From Closterium sp. NIES-65 (taxonomy: Eukaryota; Streptophyta; Zygnematophyceae; Desmidiales; Closteriaceae), in the NCBI GenBank assembly GCA_948144175.1, contig CANXME010000213.1, forward strand, positions 3,496,501 to 3,560,500: a stretch of 64,000 nt of DNA, read 5' to 3'. Shown in pieces: positions 41,401 to 52,390 of the stretch (the first letter of the stretch is position 1; every line of letters begins with the position of its first letter). The translations under genes and the position numbers were made by a program. Under the pieces are notes generated by a model. It was not told where the DNA came from and made no database searches. It saw nothing but the letters and a program-made list of their open reading frames with translations.

Positions 41401-44400
41401 CAGTGACCTCAACAGGCTCGACCGCGTCTACCTGAGACACACCTGAAGGGGCAGGACCCTGAGGGGGGAGGGGGTCTACCGGGGGGGGACCTGGGACCAG
41501 GAAGAGGGGCGGTGGGGGAAGGGAGGGAGTGCGGTAGGGGAAGAGCCGGTAGAAGGGGACCGACTCGTCGAACGTGACGTCCTGGGAGGACAGAACACGA
41601 CGAGAGGTGGGGTGGTAAAACTGCCACCCAGGGGCGTCAGGGGGGAAACCCAGGAAGACGCAAGGAGCAGCACGAGGGGACAGCTTGTCCGCAGGCAAGT
41701 CGCGGACAAACGCCCGAGATCCCCAGACACGGAACGCCGACGCATCGCCAACCTTCCCCGTCCACAGCAGAGCTGGGGAGGTCTCCGGTCTGGAGACCCT
41801 GGGCTGAAGGTTGATCTGGTGCGCGGCGTACCTCACCGCAAACGGCCACAGAAAATGGGGGGCAGCCGCATGCACCATGGACGTACGGGCGACATCCATG
41901 ACAATGCCGATGCGGCGCTCAGCAATCCCATTCTGCTGTGGAGAGTCCGGAAGCGTGAAGGTCTGGCGGATGCCTCGTGCACGACAGTAGGCTCGCAGAA
42001 GGCCGGAGGAGAACTCTCCGCCTCTGTCCGAGTGCAGACGCAAAACAGGAAAGTTCGAGCCGAAGCTCCGCCTGAGCTGGAGACGAGCTGCGCGGATCCA
42101 GTCGATCAACACCTCAGTGACCTCACCCTTGCTGCGCAAGGGGAAGACCGTGGTGTAACGCGAGTAGTCGTCAACCACCAGCAGGAAGTAGCGCTCGTGA
42201 CCCTGTCCACGGACGCGGGCTGGGCCCCACACGTCCATGTGAAGCGTCTGCATCGGGGCCTCCGTCGGAGGAAAGGGGGAGGAGTGAGGGGTAGCCCGCA
42301 GGCGACCCTCGACACAGGGGACACAGGGAGGACCAGGCCCCGGAGGAAGGGGAGGGAGAGACCGAGGAAGACCAGAGACAAGAAGGCGAGAGGCCATGCC
42401 CCGGAGACGAGGCAGGGAGGGGTGACCCATCCTGTGGTGCCACAGGAGGGTCTCGTGAGACAGGAGGCGACACGAGCAGGGGGCAGACTCAGGACCAGAC
42501 CTGGACGCTGCAGCAAACACCTGGCCCGACGCTGCTACCTGACCAGACGCAGGAGGAGGAGACGGAACAGTGAGTGTGTACAGGCTCGACCCCGGCCCAC
42601 GTGTGAACGTGGTCAAGTGTCGACCCGTGTCCGCGTCCGTGCAGTGGGTATCCCGTCGGCGCGCAGGGGTGAACTGGTCAACCCCTGCATCCTGTAGGTC
42701 AGCACCCGCCACCAAGTTCGTAGAGAACGAGGGGAGGTAGAGACCGGACAGGGCGCCGGACGGGACCGCAGGGCACGGCAGGACAGTGGAGTAGCGAGCC
42801 AGAACAGGACCCCCAGAGGGGTCCGCCAGGGAGACCGCCACTGGCCGACTGAGCGGCGTGAGTGTGGTGCGGTCTCGAAAGAAGGAGCGAGACGCCCCAG
42901 AGTCAAGAGTGAAGGTGAGAGAGGGCGGAGCCGACGCAGTACCTGAGAGAGCAGACTCACCAGCACCTGAGGACACAGACTCACTGGCACCTAGAGCGAC
43001 AGCCTCACCAGCACCTGGAGCAGCAGCCTCAACAGCACCTAGAGCCGCAGTACCAATGCCCGGGTCGGGCGGGAAACACCGGTAACAGTCACCCTCCTCA
43101 CTAATAGTCACAGCATACATGGCACGAAGAATAGCATCAAAGTCAAGATCAAAGATAGCTACTCCTGCCCTAGACAGCTGGTCCCAGCGAGGGATCTCAG
43201 AGGCGTCAGGAAACTGGCGGCGCCAAGCGTCAGTCAGGCGGCCGAAGCAGCGTTGAACGGAGTGAGGACCACCACACTGCTCACCCGCACGGTCGCTAGT
43301 GCGCAGGACGTAGGTGCACGGACCAGTACCCCCACCCCTCTGACGTGCAGCGTACCACTCACGGAGCTGCTGCGGGGAGAGGGTCTCCTGACCACGCTGC
43401 TGCTGCTGGCGCTGACCACCACTGGAGCCACTCCTCCGCGACGAGCCACGACCGCCGCCGCCCCCTCCGCCGCCTCCTCCGCCGCCACCGCCACCACCTC
43501 CACCGCCACCGCCACCTCCACCGTCGCTGCCGCCACCACCGCCTCCGCCTCCACCCCCACCACCACCGCCACTGCCGCCCCCGCCTCCACTGCCGCCGCT
43601 GACACCTCCACTCCCGCCACCACTCCCGCTACCACCCTCACCTCCTCCGCTGCCTCCACCGCCGCCTCCACCGCCCCCGCCGCCTCCCCCACCGCCCCTG
43701 CCTCCCTTGCTCTTGCCAGAGCGACGTCTCCCACTGGGGGCAGACGCCGCACCGACCGACTCAAAACCAACTAGGTCGGCCGTAGCAGCAGTGGCAACAG
43801 AGGGCAGGAGGGGGGAGGGGGAACACCCCTCAAAGATGGGGGTGCGCGGGTCACCACGAGAGGCCCCTACAGCGAGAATGCTCTTCTCGGCCGCTAGGAG
43901 GGACTTCTCGAGGAGCTCAACGGTGAGAGTGGTGGGGCAGACTGAGAGTAAGTCGTCCCTGACTCCTCGAAGGGAGTCAGGGAGGCGGGTGACAATGTAG
44001 TAGAGAGTGAAGTACTGGGGGGGGGGGTTCTTGGCGCAGAACTCAGCAGGAAGCGCAGCGCGGAAGCGAGCGTCACTAGTGCGCAGGTGGGTAATGAGGT
44101 CGGCGACTGTGGCAAAAGCAGCAAGGTCGGGAAAGAGGTACGGTAGCATGAGGCGGCTCAGTGCAGCAATGGCAGGGGTGGAGTAGCGTGCAATAACGGC
44201 GTCGTACAAGGTCTTAGCACTCTTGTACGACCCAAAGTGCGCACGCTCAGCAGGGGGGAGGTGGCGACGCACAGCAAGACGTGCAGCAGCATCGCGAGTC
44301 GCCCACTGTGAGCGAACAGTGGCATCCTCAGTAGCAGCAGGGGCGGGAGAGGCACCAGAGGTGAGATCAAAGAGAGAGAGAGTCCGTCAGCTCTGTCGCA

Positions 44401-44490
44401 CTGTAGGAAAAGCAGTAGGTCGTCTACCCACACGTCAAAGTCGATGGCTCTGCCCTCAGCGTCAAAAGTGAGAACACTGGGGGTAGCCAT
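38484..44490 (-). pseudogene. E7 gag-pol with frameshifts
   Basis: Gag starts MATPSVLTFDAEGR at 44490. The frame shifts at an AG-repeat near 44370-44390 (GLSLSL where relatives have GLSLFDL). The second stretch, about 44380 to 41115, carries the C run in frame (NPPPQYFTLYY), a long Gly-rich tract, protease LDSGASRSFFRD, HHRMGHPS, MDVWGPA, HSDRGGEF and NGIAERR. A second shift occurs near 41115 at the end of the EPGGAE linker. The third stretch, to the stop at 38484, carries VARGFSQRQGVDFFQTFSP, YVDDLVFA and RNase H. It encodes the region before RT with an extra SAES/SASAA stretch (about 40205-40260) not in E3. Confidence 0.9.
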
Positions 44491-44549
44491 GACAGCAGTA
44501 GGGTGAGGGCAGTGCGCAGAGTAAAGCTCAGTGCTCACCAGACAGGGCA

Positions 44550-45370
44550 GTGCAGGGAGGGCTCGGGCGGCTCGGCGGCTCGGGGCGGCTCGGCTGCTGG
44601 GGCGGCACGGCTGCTGGGGCGGCTCGGCGCTCGGGGCGGCTCGGCTGCTGGGGCGGCTCGGCTGCTGCGGCGGCTCGGCTGCTGGAGGCGGCTCGGCTGC
44701 TACGGCGGCTCGGCTGCTGGGGCGGCGGGGCCGGTAGGTGCAGCGGCGGGCCGGCAGGTGTAGCAGCGGGCCGGAAGGTGCAGCGGCGGGGCCGTCAGGT
44801 GGTGCGGCGGGCCGGCAGGTGCAGCGGCGGGGCCGGCAGGTGCAGCGGCGGGGCCGTCAGGTGCAGCGGCGGGCCGGCAGGTGCAGCGGCGGGGCCGTCA
44901 GGTGGTGCGGCGGGCCAGCAGGTGCAGCGGCGGGGCCGTCAGGTGGTGCGGCGGGCCAGCAGGTGCAGTGGCGGGCCGGCAGGTGCAGCGGCGGGGCCGT
45001 CAGGTGCTGCGGCGGGCCGGCGGGTGCAGCTGCGGGGCCGTCAGGCGCAGCTGCGGGGCCGGCAGAGCAGGCCGCGGGGCCGCGCCGTAGCGAGCGGCGG
45101 GGCCGCGGGTGAGCAGGCGGCGGGGCCGCGTCTGAGAGGGCGGCGGGGCCGCGTCGTAGTAGGCGGCGGGGCCGCGTTCGAGAAGGGCGGCGGGGCCGCG
45201 TTCGAGAAGGGCGGCGGGGCCGCGTTCGAGAGGGCGGCGGGGCCGCGTTCGAGAAGGGCGGCGGGGCCGCGTTCGAGAGGGCGGCGGGGCCGCGTTCGAG
45301 AAATGGCGGCGGGGCCGCGTCAGAGAGGGCGGCAGGGCCGCGAGGGAAGGGCGACACGGAGGGTCGCTCG
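44550..45370 (-). repeat. E7 leader: GC-rich tandem repeats
   Basis: GGCGGCTCGGCTGCTGG units (44570-44730), GGTGCAGCGGCGGGCC units (44735-45060), then GGCGGCGGGGCCGCGTTCGA units (45110-45340). Confidence 0.88.
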
Positions 45371-45427
45371 AGCGAGAGGAAAAAAAGTTGGCGCGCCTCG
45401 GGGCGCGCTTCGGTGGGCCCTAGGCTA

Positions 45428-45456
45428 AGTTCCCACAGGGAACCCGCTCTATACCA
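45428..45456 (-). promoter_or_regulatory. E7 primer-binding site and hairpin
   Basis: Coding strand TGGTATAGAGCGGG followed by GGTTCCC-TGT-GGGAACT. Beyond it lie CCTAGGGCCCACC, the palindrome GCGCGCC...GGCGCGC and a T-run. Confidence 0.72.
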
Positions 45457-45582
45457 TGTTGAGTTGAGAGAGGAAATGAAATGACTAAGGAAAGATTGGG
45501 TACAAATACAACCCTAGAAACCTGTACCCCATATGTGCTACCCCAGTATAGCCTACAGCAACTATGTCATATAAATCTGACA
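45457..45582 (-). repeat. E7 5' LTR (126 bp)
   Basis: Identical by eye to the 3' LTR; followed by the TCATG target copy at 45583-45587. Confidence 0.95.
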
Positions 45583-47976
45583 TCATGGACGTCGCTCGTA
45601 CGTCTATGATGCATGCGGCTGCCCCCCATTTTCTGTGGCCGTTTGCGGTGAGGTACGCGGCGCATCAGATCAACCTTCACCCCAGGGTCTCCAGGCCGGA
45701 GACCTCCCCAGCCTTGCTGTGGACGGGGAAGGTTGGCGATGCGTCGGCGTTCCAGGTCTGGGGATCTCGGGCGTTTGTCCGCGATTTGTCTGCGGACAAG
45801 CTGTCCCCTCGTGCTGCTCCTTGCGTCTTCCTGGGGTTCCCCCCTGACGCGCCTGGGTGGCAGTTCTACCACCCCACCTCTCGCCGTGTTCTGTCCTCCC
45901 ACGACGTCACGTTCGACGAGTCGGTCCCCTACTACCGCCTCTTCCCCTACCGCACTCCGTCCCTCCCCCCGCCCCCGCTCTTCCTTGTACGAGGTCCCCC
46001 ACCGGTAGACCCCCTCCCCCCTCAGGGTCATGCCCCTTCAGGTGTGTCCCAAGTAGACGCAGTCGAGCCTGCCGAGGTCACTGGTGACTCTGGTGCTGCT
46101 GAGGGTACTGAGCCTGGGGGTGCTGAGACTGGAGGTGCTGAGCCTGGGGGTGCTGGGCATGGGGGTGATGAGCCTGGGGGTGCTGAGTCTAGGGGTGCTA
46201 TGCCTGGGGGTGCTGAGCCTGGGGGTGCTGAGCCTGGGGGTACTGAGCCTGGGGGTGCTGAGCGTGGGGGTGCTACGCCTGGGGGTGCTTTGCCTGAGGG
46301 TGCTGGGCCTGGGGGTGCTGAGCCTGGAGGTACTCCGCCTGGAGGTTCTCCGCGTGCTTCGTCTTGCCGGGAGCCACTCTCTCCACAGGAGCTGCGCGAG
46401 TGGTTTGCCCGGTGCTGGAGCTGTGCTGCTGGTGCTGGAGGTTCTTCGGCTACTGAGGGTGCTGCTGTCGCGGGTCCCGGAGGTGCTCGTACTGGGGGTA
46501 CTGGAGCTGCTGGGCCTCCAGGTTCGACTGAAGCTGGTGCTGCTGAGGGTGTTGGCGCTGAGAATACCACTGGCGGTCCTGCTGGGGGTGCTCCTGGTGT
46601 TGCTGGAGGTTCTGGAGCTGCTGGAGGTGCTGCTGGAGCGGGTGCTCCTGCTGGGGGTACTAGTGCTGTCCCTGCTGTTTCTGGCGTCGCTACGCGGCCT
46701 CGACCGTACTTCGTTCCACTCCTGCAGCAGGTTATTGGTCTTCCGCCTTCTACTGGTCCACAGCCTATCCCGTCACAGTCACAGCTACAGCCTACCTGCC
46801 CTTTGCCTGCTCCTTCTCCCTACGCTGGTCCTACTGGAGGTCTTACTGAGCGTCGTGAGCGTGCATCTGGCCCTGCGTCGCCTGTCCGTGCTGCTCGCGC
46901 TAGTGGTCGTGGTTCGCGTCCGCGTCCTCCTCCTGTCCCTGGCACACACAGGATGTCTCTGCGTCCGTCTAATGCTCCTCTGCGTGCCCCTTTGCCTTCT
47001 CCTCCTGAGTCCTCTCTTGCTGCTCTTGCTGACCCGGAGTCGGACTCTCTTCGTGCTGCCAGTCCTACTGTCACGCGTCTCCTTGCTACTGTCGTCACTG
47101 ACCCTTCTTTCGAGTCTACTGCTGCGTCTGCTCTCGTTACTGAGCTCGTCGACTTTGCTGCTCGCTGTCGCTTGGACTACGCTGCTAGTCTTGTCGCTGA
47201 GTCTGAGTCTGTCTGTCCTCCGTCCGTCGGGGGTGAGTGTGCTCTTGGCACGGACGTCCTTGAGGACAGGCAGGAGGAGTTCCAGTGTCTGGCAGCTGCT
47301 TCACCTCATCTCGTGTCCGTACTGCTTACCCCTGAGGGAGACCCGGATGCACTTGACATCCCGACTCCGCGCTCTTACGCGGAGGCGATAGAGGGTCCCT
47401 ACTCCTCTCAGTGGCAGGCAGCTATGGATGCAGAGATGGCTTCCTGGAAGTCCACAGGCACCTACGTTGACGCTGTCCCCCCTCCTGGGGCGAACATCGT
47501 CAGTGGCATGTGGATCTTCAGGGTGAAGCGGCCGCCGGGTTCTCCGCCTGTCTTCAAGGCGCGTTACGTGGCTCGTGGCTTCAGTCAGCGGCAGGGAGTT
47601 GACTACTTTCAGACCTTCTCCCCCACCCCGAAGATGACCATTCTTCGGGTACTGCTGCACGTTGCTGCTCACCGTGACTACGAGCTGCACTCTCTTGACT
47701 TCAGCACTGCTTTCTTGCAGGGCAGCCTGCACGAGGAGATCTGGCTGCGCCGCCCACCTGGCTTCACTGGGTCTTTCCCTCCTGGTACCCAGTGGAGTCT
47801 CCGGCGTCCAGTCTACAGTCTCCGCCAGGCGCCACGTGAGTGGCACGACACACTGAGGACTACACTTGCGGCTCTTGGGTTTGCTCCTTCTACTGCCGAC
47901 CCGTCGCTATTTCTGCGCACCGACACCTCTCTGCCGCCGTTCTACATCCTCGTGTACGTCGACGACTTGGTCTTTG
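45583..47976 (+). pseudogene. E6 pol middle part: end of integrase to RT active site
   Basis: Continues E6 after E7: MDVARTSMMHAAAPHFLW (integrase C-terminal region), SRAFVRDLSADKLSPRAAP, the EPGGAE/TEPGGAE linker (about 46090-46350), and RT from GMWIFRVKRPPGSPP to YVDDLVF at 47976. S1 is inserted directly after this catalytic motif. No stop occurs within this stretch. Confidence 0.9.
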
Positions 47977-48155
47977 TGTGAAGATAGGTAGATCGAGGTA
48001 AAAGCCATAGCTAGGACTAACCTAGCTAGGCAAGAAGAAGTTAGGCAAAAGAGGGGTTGTACGAGCAAGCAATGAGATACAAATAAACCCTAAGGGGTTA
48101 TACTCGCTATAGAGTAACCCACTGCAGGCTAGATAACAAATATAACATTCTGACA
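47977..48155 (-). mobile_element. S1: solo LTR (179 bp) in E6
   Basis: TGTGAAGATAGG to ATTCTGACA with TG...CA ends, flanked by CTTTG at 47972-47976 and 48156-48160. The right half (CGCTATAGAG, CACTGCAGGCTAGATAA, AACATTCTGACA) resembles the E10 LTR, which sets the orientation. There is no internal sequence, so it is a solo LTR left by recombination between LTRs. Confidence 0.88.
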
Positions 48156-48160
48156 CTTTG

Positions 48161-49122
48161 CCACAGCTGACACTGCTGGACTCGCCCACGTGAAGTCCGA
48201 GCTGCAGAAGAGACACACGTGCACAGACCTGGGTGAACTGCGCAGCTACCTTGGCTTGCAGAACACCCGGGACAGAGCACGCCGCACCATTACCCTGACT
48301 CAGTCACACATGGTGCAGCAGGTCCTTCAGCGCTTCGGCTTCACGTACTCCTCGCCTCAGGCCACTCCTTTGCCTACTCGCCACTCGCTCTCAGCTCTGC
48401 GTTCGGATGAGTCCGTAGAGTCGAGTGGCCCGTATCCAGAGCTTGTTGGCTGCCTCATGTACCTGATGACCTGCACACGACCTGACCTTGCATACCCTCT
48501 TAGCATTCTTGCACGCTATGTTGCTCCTGGGAGACACCGACCAGAGCACATGGCTGCAGCGAAGAGGGTGTTGCGCTACTTGTGCAGTACGTCGGGCATG
48601 GGGCTAGTGCTTGGAGGGCGGGGTCCAGTGGTCCTCACTGGGCACGCGGACGCTTCTTGGGCTGACGACCAGGCTACGCAGCGGTCGTCACAGGGTTACA
48701 CCTTCAGCCTTGGTTCCGGCTCTGTTTTGTGGCGGGCTACTCGCTCGTCTTCTGTTCTCGGCTCCAGTTGTGAGGCTGAGATCTACGCTAGGGCCATGGC
48801 TGCCCAGGAGCTTCGCTGGCTCACCTACCTGCTGACCGACCTTGGAGAGCCGCCTCGTTCTCCTCCAGTCCTGTACGTAGACAACAAGGCCATGCTGGCC
48901 TTGTGTCGAGAGCAGAGACTTGAGCACAGAACTAAGCACATTGCTCTTCGCTACTTCCTTGCTCGTGAGCTACAACAGCGTGGTCAGTTGCAGCTTGCGT
49001 ACGTGGCCTCTGAGGCCAACACTGCTGATGTTTTCACCAAGGCACTTCCGCCTTGTGATCATCAGCGCTTCTGCACTCAGCTGGGTCTTGTCCCTGTCTT
49101 GCCTCACTTGCTCACCCCTTGA
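48161..49122 (+). pseudogene. E6 pol 3' part: RT C-terminus and RNase H
   Basis: Resumes after S1 with DTAGLAHVKSELQKRHTC, then YLGLQNTRD, GHADASWADDQATQ, SCEAEIYARAMAAQE, YVDNKAMLAL and the C-terminal HLLTP stop at 49120-49122. One frame from the RT end to the stop. The 3' untranslated part (49123-49346) has TA dinucleotide runs at 49139-49157 and 49180-49200 and the conserved GCTTTGCTTTGCTTTG tract. Confidence 0.9.
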
Positions 49123-49346
49123 CCTTGCTTGTACTGTAACATATATATATATATATACCTGCTCTTGCTTGTCTAGCCTTATATATATATGTATATATGT
49201 ACTCCTGCATGTGAACTGGCCTTGTGGCCTTGAACTTGTGCTCAGAATGTGTGGTGACGTTGTGATCCACCCTGAGCTTGCTTTGCTTTGCTTTGCTTGA
49301 CTGGTCTTGTGACCCCTTGTTCTCCCCCACTTTGCCTATGGTGGTG

Positions 49347-49474
49347 TGTCAGAACATATATAGGTTATACTTTTGTGTAGGCTATAGTGGGGTATCCCAT
49401 AGGGGGTACAACCCAATTAGGGTTAGTACTTGTACCCAGTTCATTCATAGTTCATTCATTCTCGTTTCTTCTCA
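49347..49474 (+). repeat. E6 3' LTR (128 bp)
   Basis: TGTCAGAACATATATAGG to TTCTTCTCA, two differences from the 5' LTR; followed by TAGAA. Confidence 0.95.
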
Positions 49475-49479
49475 TAGAA

Positions 49480-49699
49480 TTGGACCCAGAGGTGAGGAGA
49501 ATGGCATGGAAGCATGCTCAAATGTTATAACAGCAGTACCCCGCACAGCTGACGAAAGAAGTACTACGAAAGGCCATGCAGAACAAGAAATGGGACGTGG
49601 GGCAGCTCACGAAAGAAGACGTGAGCAGCTGGGGTAAAGTGGTTTTGTTAGTGGCGGGATGGGAGTGTCAGGAAGAAGAAGTGGGAGGAACCGACGGCT
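49480..49699 (+). pseudogene. Cytosine-5 methyltransferase, remainder with internal deletion
   Basis: Reads LDPEVRRMAWKHAQML, then TAA at 49527-49529, QQYPAQLTKEVLRKAMQNKK, WDVGQL and VVLLVAGWECQ at about 49640-49672. The Cys in GWECQ fits the catalytic Cys of motif IV (usually PCQ). Directly after it the frame changes and the text becomes WEEPTALERELAMGYMPGAT, which resembles the conserved C-terminal end (motif IX/X side) of such enzymes. The whole middle between motif IV and that end is missing, and the joint is out of frame. The C-terminal piece continues without a break into the RT frame. Confidence 0.75.
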
Positions 49700-51793
49700 T
49701 TGGAGCGGGAGTTAGCCATGGGATACATGCCAGGAGCAACCGCAGCAGAAGGGGTAGAGGAAGGGATGCGCAGAGAAGCTTTAGGAAGAGCCATAGACCA
49801 GCACTCGCTGAGATGGTTAATCAAAGAGATGAGGAAGGGGGCAGCTGATAAAGGAGGAGAGACCGGAAAAAGGCAAGGACAAGGAGAGAAGCAGGCGGCG
49901 TATGCAGCTGTTGAGCAGGGCACGGGAGGAAAGGAGAATGTTGCGGCACTAGCAGGGGGCAAAGAAGCTGAGCAGGGTAAGGAATGGAAGCTAGGTACGG
50001 TTATCAAAGAGCAGACGGCAAAAGCAATCAGAGAGGTGCTGCACCAGCACAGGAGCACTTTCGCCTATAACCTGCAGGAATTGGGGAGGTTCAAGGGAAG
50101 AGAGCTGGAGCTAAACCTTACCACAGAGATACCCACTTACCAACGAAGAAGGAGAATGAATGCAGTGGATGCGGCTATCTGCAAGGAGAAGTGTGAGGAG
50201 CTGCTAGCAGCAGGGATTATCCGCCCGTCCGAGTCAAGCTACGCAACAGCCACAGTGGTAGCTGCCAGGAAGGATATCATGGGTAAAGTGCTGGCGAAAA
50301 GGATGTGTGGAGATTTTCGGGAGCTGAACAAGATTACTAGCCCGGACAGGTACCCCATGCCAACAGCAGAAGACATCTTTGATCGCTTAGAAGGCGCCAT
50401 CCTCTTCACCACCTTGGACCTGCGACAGGGGTTCAACCAGATAGCCATCAGGGAGGAAGACAAATGGAAAATGGCGTTTCACGGGGTGGATGGGCTGTAT
50501 GATTACAATGTGATGCCCTTCGGGATACGCAACGCCCCTGCAGTGTTCCAGCGGGCCATGGATCAGGTGCTGAAGGGGATTCCAGCAGCAGCCTGCTACA
50601 TAGATGATATACTGATTTTCAGCGGCAGTGAAGAGCATAACGTGCAAGATCTGAAGGAGACGCTAGAGGCTATAGCAGCTGCGGGTCTGACGTGCCATCC
50701 AGACAAGTGCAAGATAGCAAGGCAGACCGTGGCTTACCTGGGCTTTGAAGTGAAAGGGGGCCGGCTGGCGATACAGGAAGCAAAAGTTAAGGTGCTGGAG
50801 AACCTGGCAGCACCAAAGGATAAGACCGGGCTGCGGGCGTTACTCGGCTTCCTGAATTATTACAGGAAGTTCGTATCGAACTTCAGCCGCCGAGCCTACA
50901 TACTAAATCAGCTGCTGAAGGAAGGGAGGAGCTGGCAGTGGGGAGAGCTGGAGGAAACGGCAAGGCAGGACCTGTTAGAAGCAGTACGAACGGGAACGCT
51001 GTTGCAGATACCGAGGGCAGATGCCCCTTTCATCTTATACACCGACTGGAGCAGCACAGGAATGGGGGCAGTGCTCTGCCAAGAGATAGAAGGAGAGGAG
51101 AGAGTGGTAGCCTTCGCCAGCCGCAGCTGCAGCATATCCGAGGCTAACTACTGCTCTTACGAGGGGGAGGGCGTGACAGCTGTATGGGGGATCACTCACT
51201 TCAAGGTGTACCTGCAGGGTCGGCGCTTCACACTTGTGACTGATCACCAGCCGTTGCTATGGTTGATGACTCATCAGGAGCTGACGGGAAGAAACACTCG
51301 CTGGGCAATTAAGCTGCTGGGATTCGGCTTTGAGATCCAACACCGGCCTGGGAAAACGCTGCAGCACGCAGATGGGTTATCAAGGAATCCGCCACCAATG
51401 CAGCCGGTAGCGCAGCTGGCAGCCCTGGCTCAAGTAGCAGCGATACCCTGGGGGCAAGAGAAAGGAAAGAGACGGTTAGGGGATATATGGGAGGATGAGG
51501 AGACCCTGAGCTGGATCAAAGGGGAGCCACTAGAAGAGGAAGGAGTGAGCGAGAGAGCCAGGGCCCGAGGGCAGCATTTCAGGTGGTTTCAGGAACAGTT
51601 GCAGCTGAGAACCAACGAAGGGTGGAAGGTGGTGCCACAACCACAGGAGAGAGCCAAGATTATGGGGAATGTGCACGCGAAGCTGGGGCACTTCGGCATA
51701 ACCAGAACACGGCAGCTGCTGAGCACCATGTACTGGTGGGTGAGCATGGGAAAGGATGTGGCAGGATTAGTGGCGAGCTGCGAGGCATGTTAG
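49700..51793 (+). pseudogene. E8 gypsy pol: RT, RNase H, integrase zinc domain
   Basis: 697 open codons. The methyltransferase C-terminal end (ERELAMGYMPGATAAEGV, LGRAIDQHSLRWL) comes first, then an Ala/Gly/Glu/Lys-rich linker. RT follows: YATATVVAARK, CGDFRELNKIT, LDLRQGFNQI, MPFGIRNAPAVFQRAMD and the catalytic YIDDIL at about 50597. Then comes the RNase H of gypsy type (YTDWSSTGMGAVLCQE, EGEGVTAVWGI, TDHQPLLWL, HADGLSRNPP) and the integrase zinc region HAKLGHFGITRTRQLL...CEAC. TAG at 51791-51793 follows CEAC where Gln is usual (CEACQRNK). RT and RNase H motifs are intact. Confidence 0.92.
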
Positions 51794-52045
51794 AGGAATA
51801 AAGCAAGGCTAGAGAAAGAGAGAGATAAGCTGCATTCTTTACCAATTCGCGGGTTGGGCTACAGGTGGTCATTGGACCTCGCGGGAGAGCTGCCACTATT
51901 GAAAGGAGGGAAGCAGTACATTCTGGTGATGGTTGAGCACACGAGTAAATGGGTGGAGGCGCGAGCGTTACCAAGCAAGAACATCGCACTGATAGCTGAC
52001 GCTTTTGAGGAGCTCGTGCTCACCAGGTATGGGGCATGCGGGGAG
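51794..52045 (+). pseudogene. E8 integrase core, first half
   Basis: Same frame after the TAG: RNKARLEKERDKLHSLP, then WSLDLAGELPLLKGGKQYI with the first catalytic Asp, LVMVEHTSKWVEARALP and DAFEELVLTRYGACGE up to E9. With E9 and one GGGAG copy removed it continues VLTDQGTEF at 59580. Confidence 0.9.
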
Positions 52046-52178
52046 TGAGGAAAACTGAACGAGAATGAATGGACTATGAAATGAAGTGAGTACAAATATG
52101 AAACCCTAATTGGGTTGTACCCCCTATGGGATACCCCACTATAACCTACAGAACAGAGTAAGCTATAATGTTCTGACA
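52046..52178 (-). repeat. E9 3' LTR (133 bp)
   Basis: Plus strand TGAGGAAAACTGAACG to TTCTGACA; three substitutions from the 5' LTR. Confidence 0.95.
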
Positions 52179-52390
52179 CACCCCCATAGGCAAAGTGGGG
52201 GAGAACAAGGGGTCACAAGACCAGTCAAGCAAAGCAAAGCAAAGCTCAGGGTGGATCACAAAGTCACCACACATTCCGAGCACAAGTTCAAGGGCCACAA
52301 GGCCAGTTCACATGCAAGATCGTATATAAAGATATACAAGAGTCAAGCAAGTAAGAGCAAGAGTATATATAGGTGAAGGTACAAGCAAAG

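Larger units (their letters stand above)
38149..45582 (-). mobile_element. E7: full-length Copia element family A (7434 bp), defective
   Basis: 126-bp LTRs at 38149-38274 (3') and 45457-45582 (5') read as identical. TCATG flanks both sides (38144-38148 and 45583-45587). Inserted in the integrase frame of E6. The LTR is a distinct subtype (TGTTGAGTTGAG start, TCTGACA end) with the family's central GTACCCC...CCAGTATAGCCTACA core. Frameshifts in gag and in the EPGGA linker prevent a complete product. Confidence 0.95.
34514..49474 (+). mobile_element. E6: Copia element family A with nested E7 and solo LTR S1
   Basis: 128-bp LTRs at 34514-34641 (5') and 49347-49474 (3') differ at two positions. 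TAGAA flanks the element at 34509-34513 and 49475-49479. E7 (38149-45582) and S1 (47977-48155) are later insertions. Without them E6 is about 7.3 kb. Its host is the methyltransferase frame of E8. Confidence 0.95.
49475..52045 (+). mobile_element. E8 part 2: gypsy element, methyltransferase end to integrase core
   Basis: Middle piece between E6 and E9: the end of the methyltransferase domain, then RT, RNase H and the first half of integrase in gypsy order. It ends at GGGAG (52041-52045), the target copy of E9. Confidence 0.92.
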
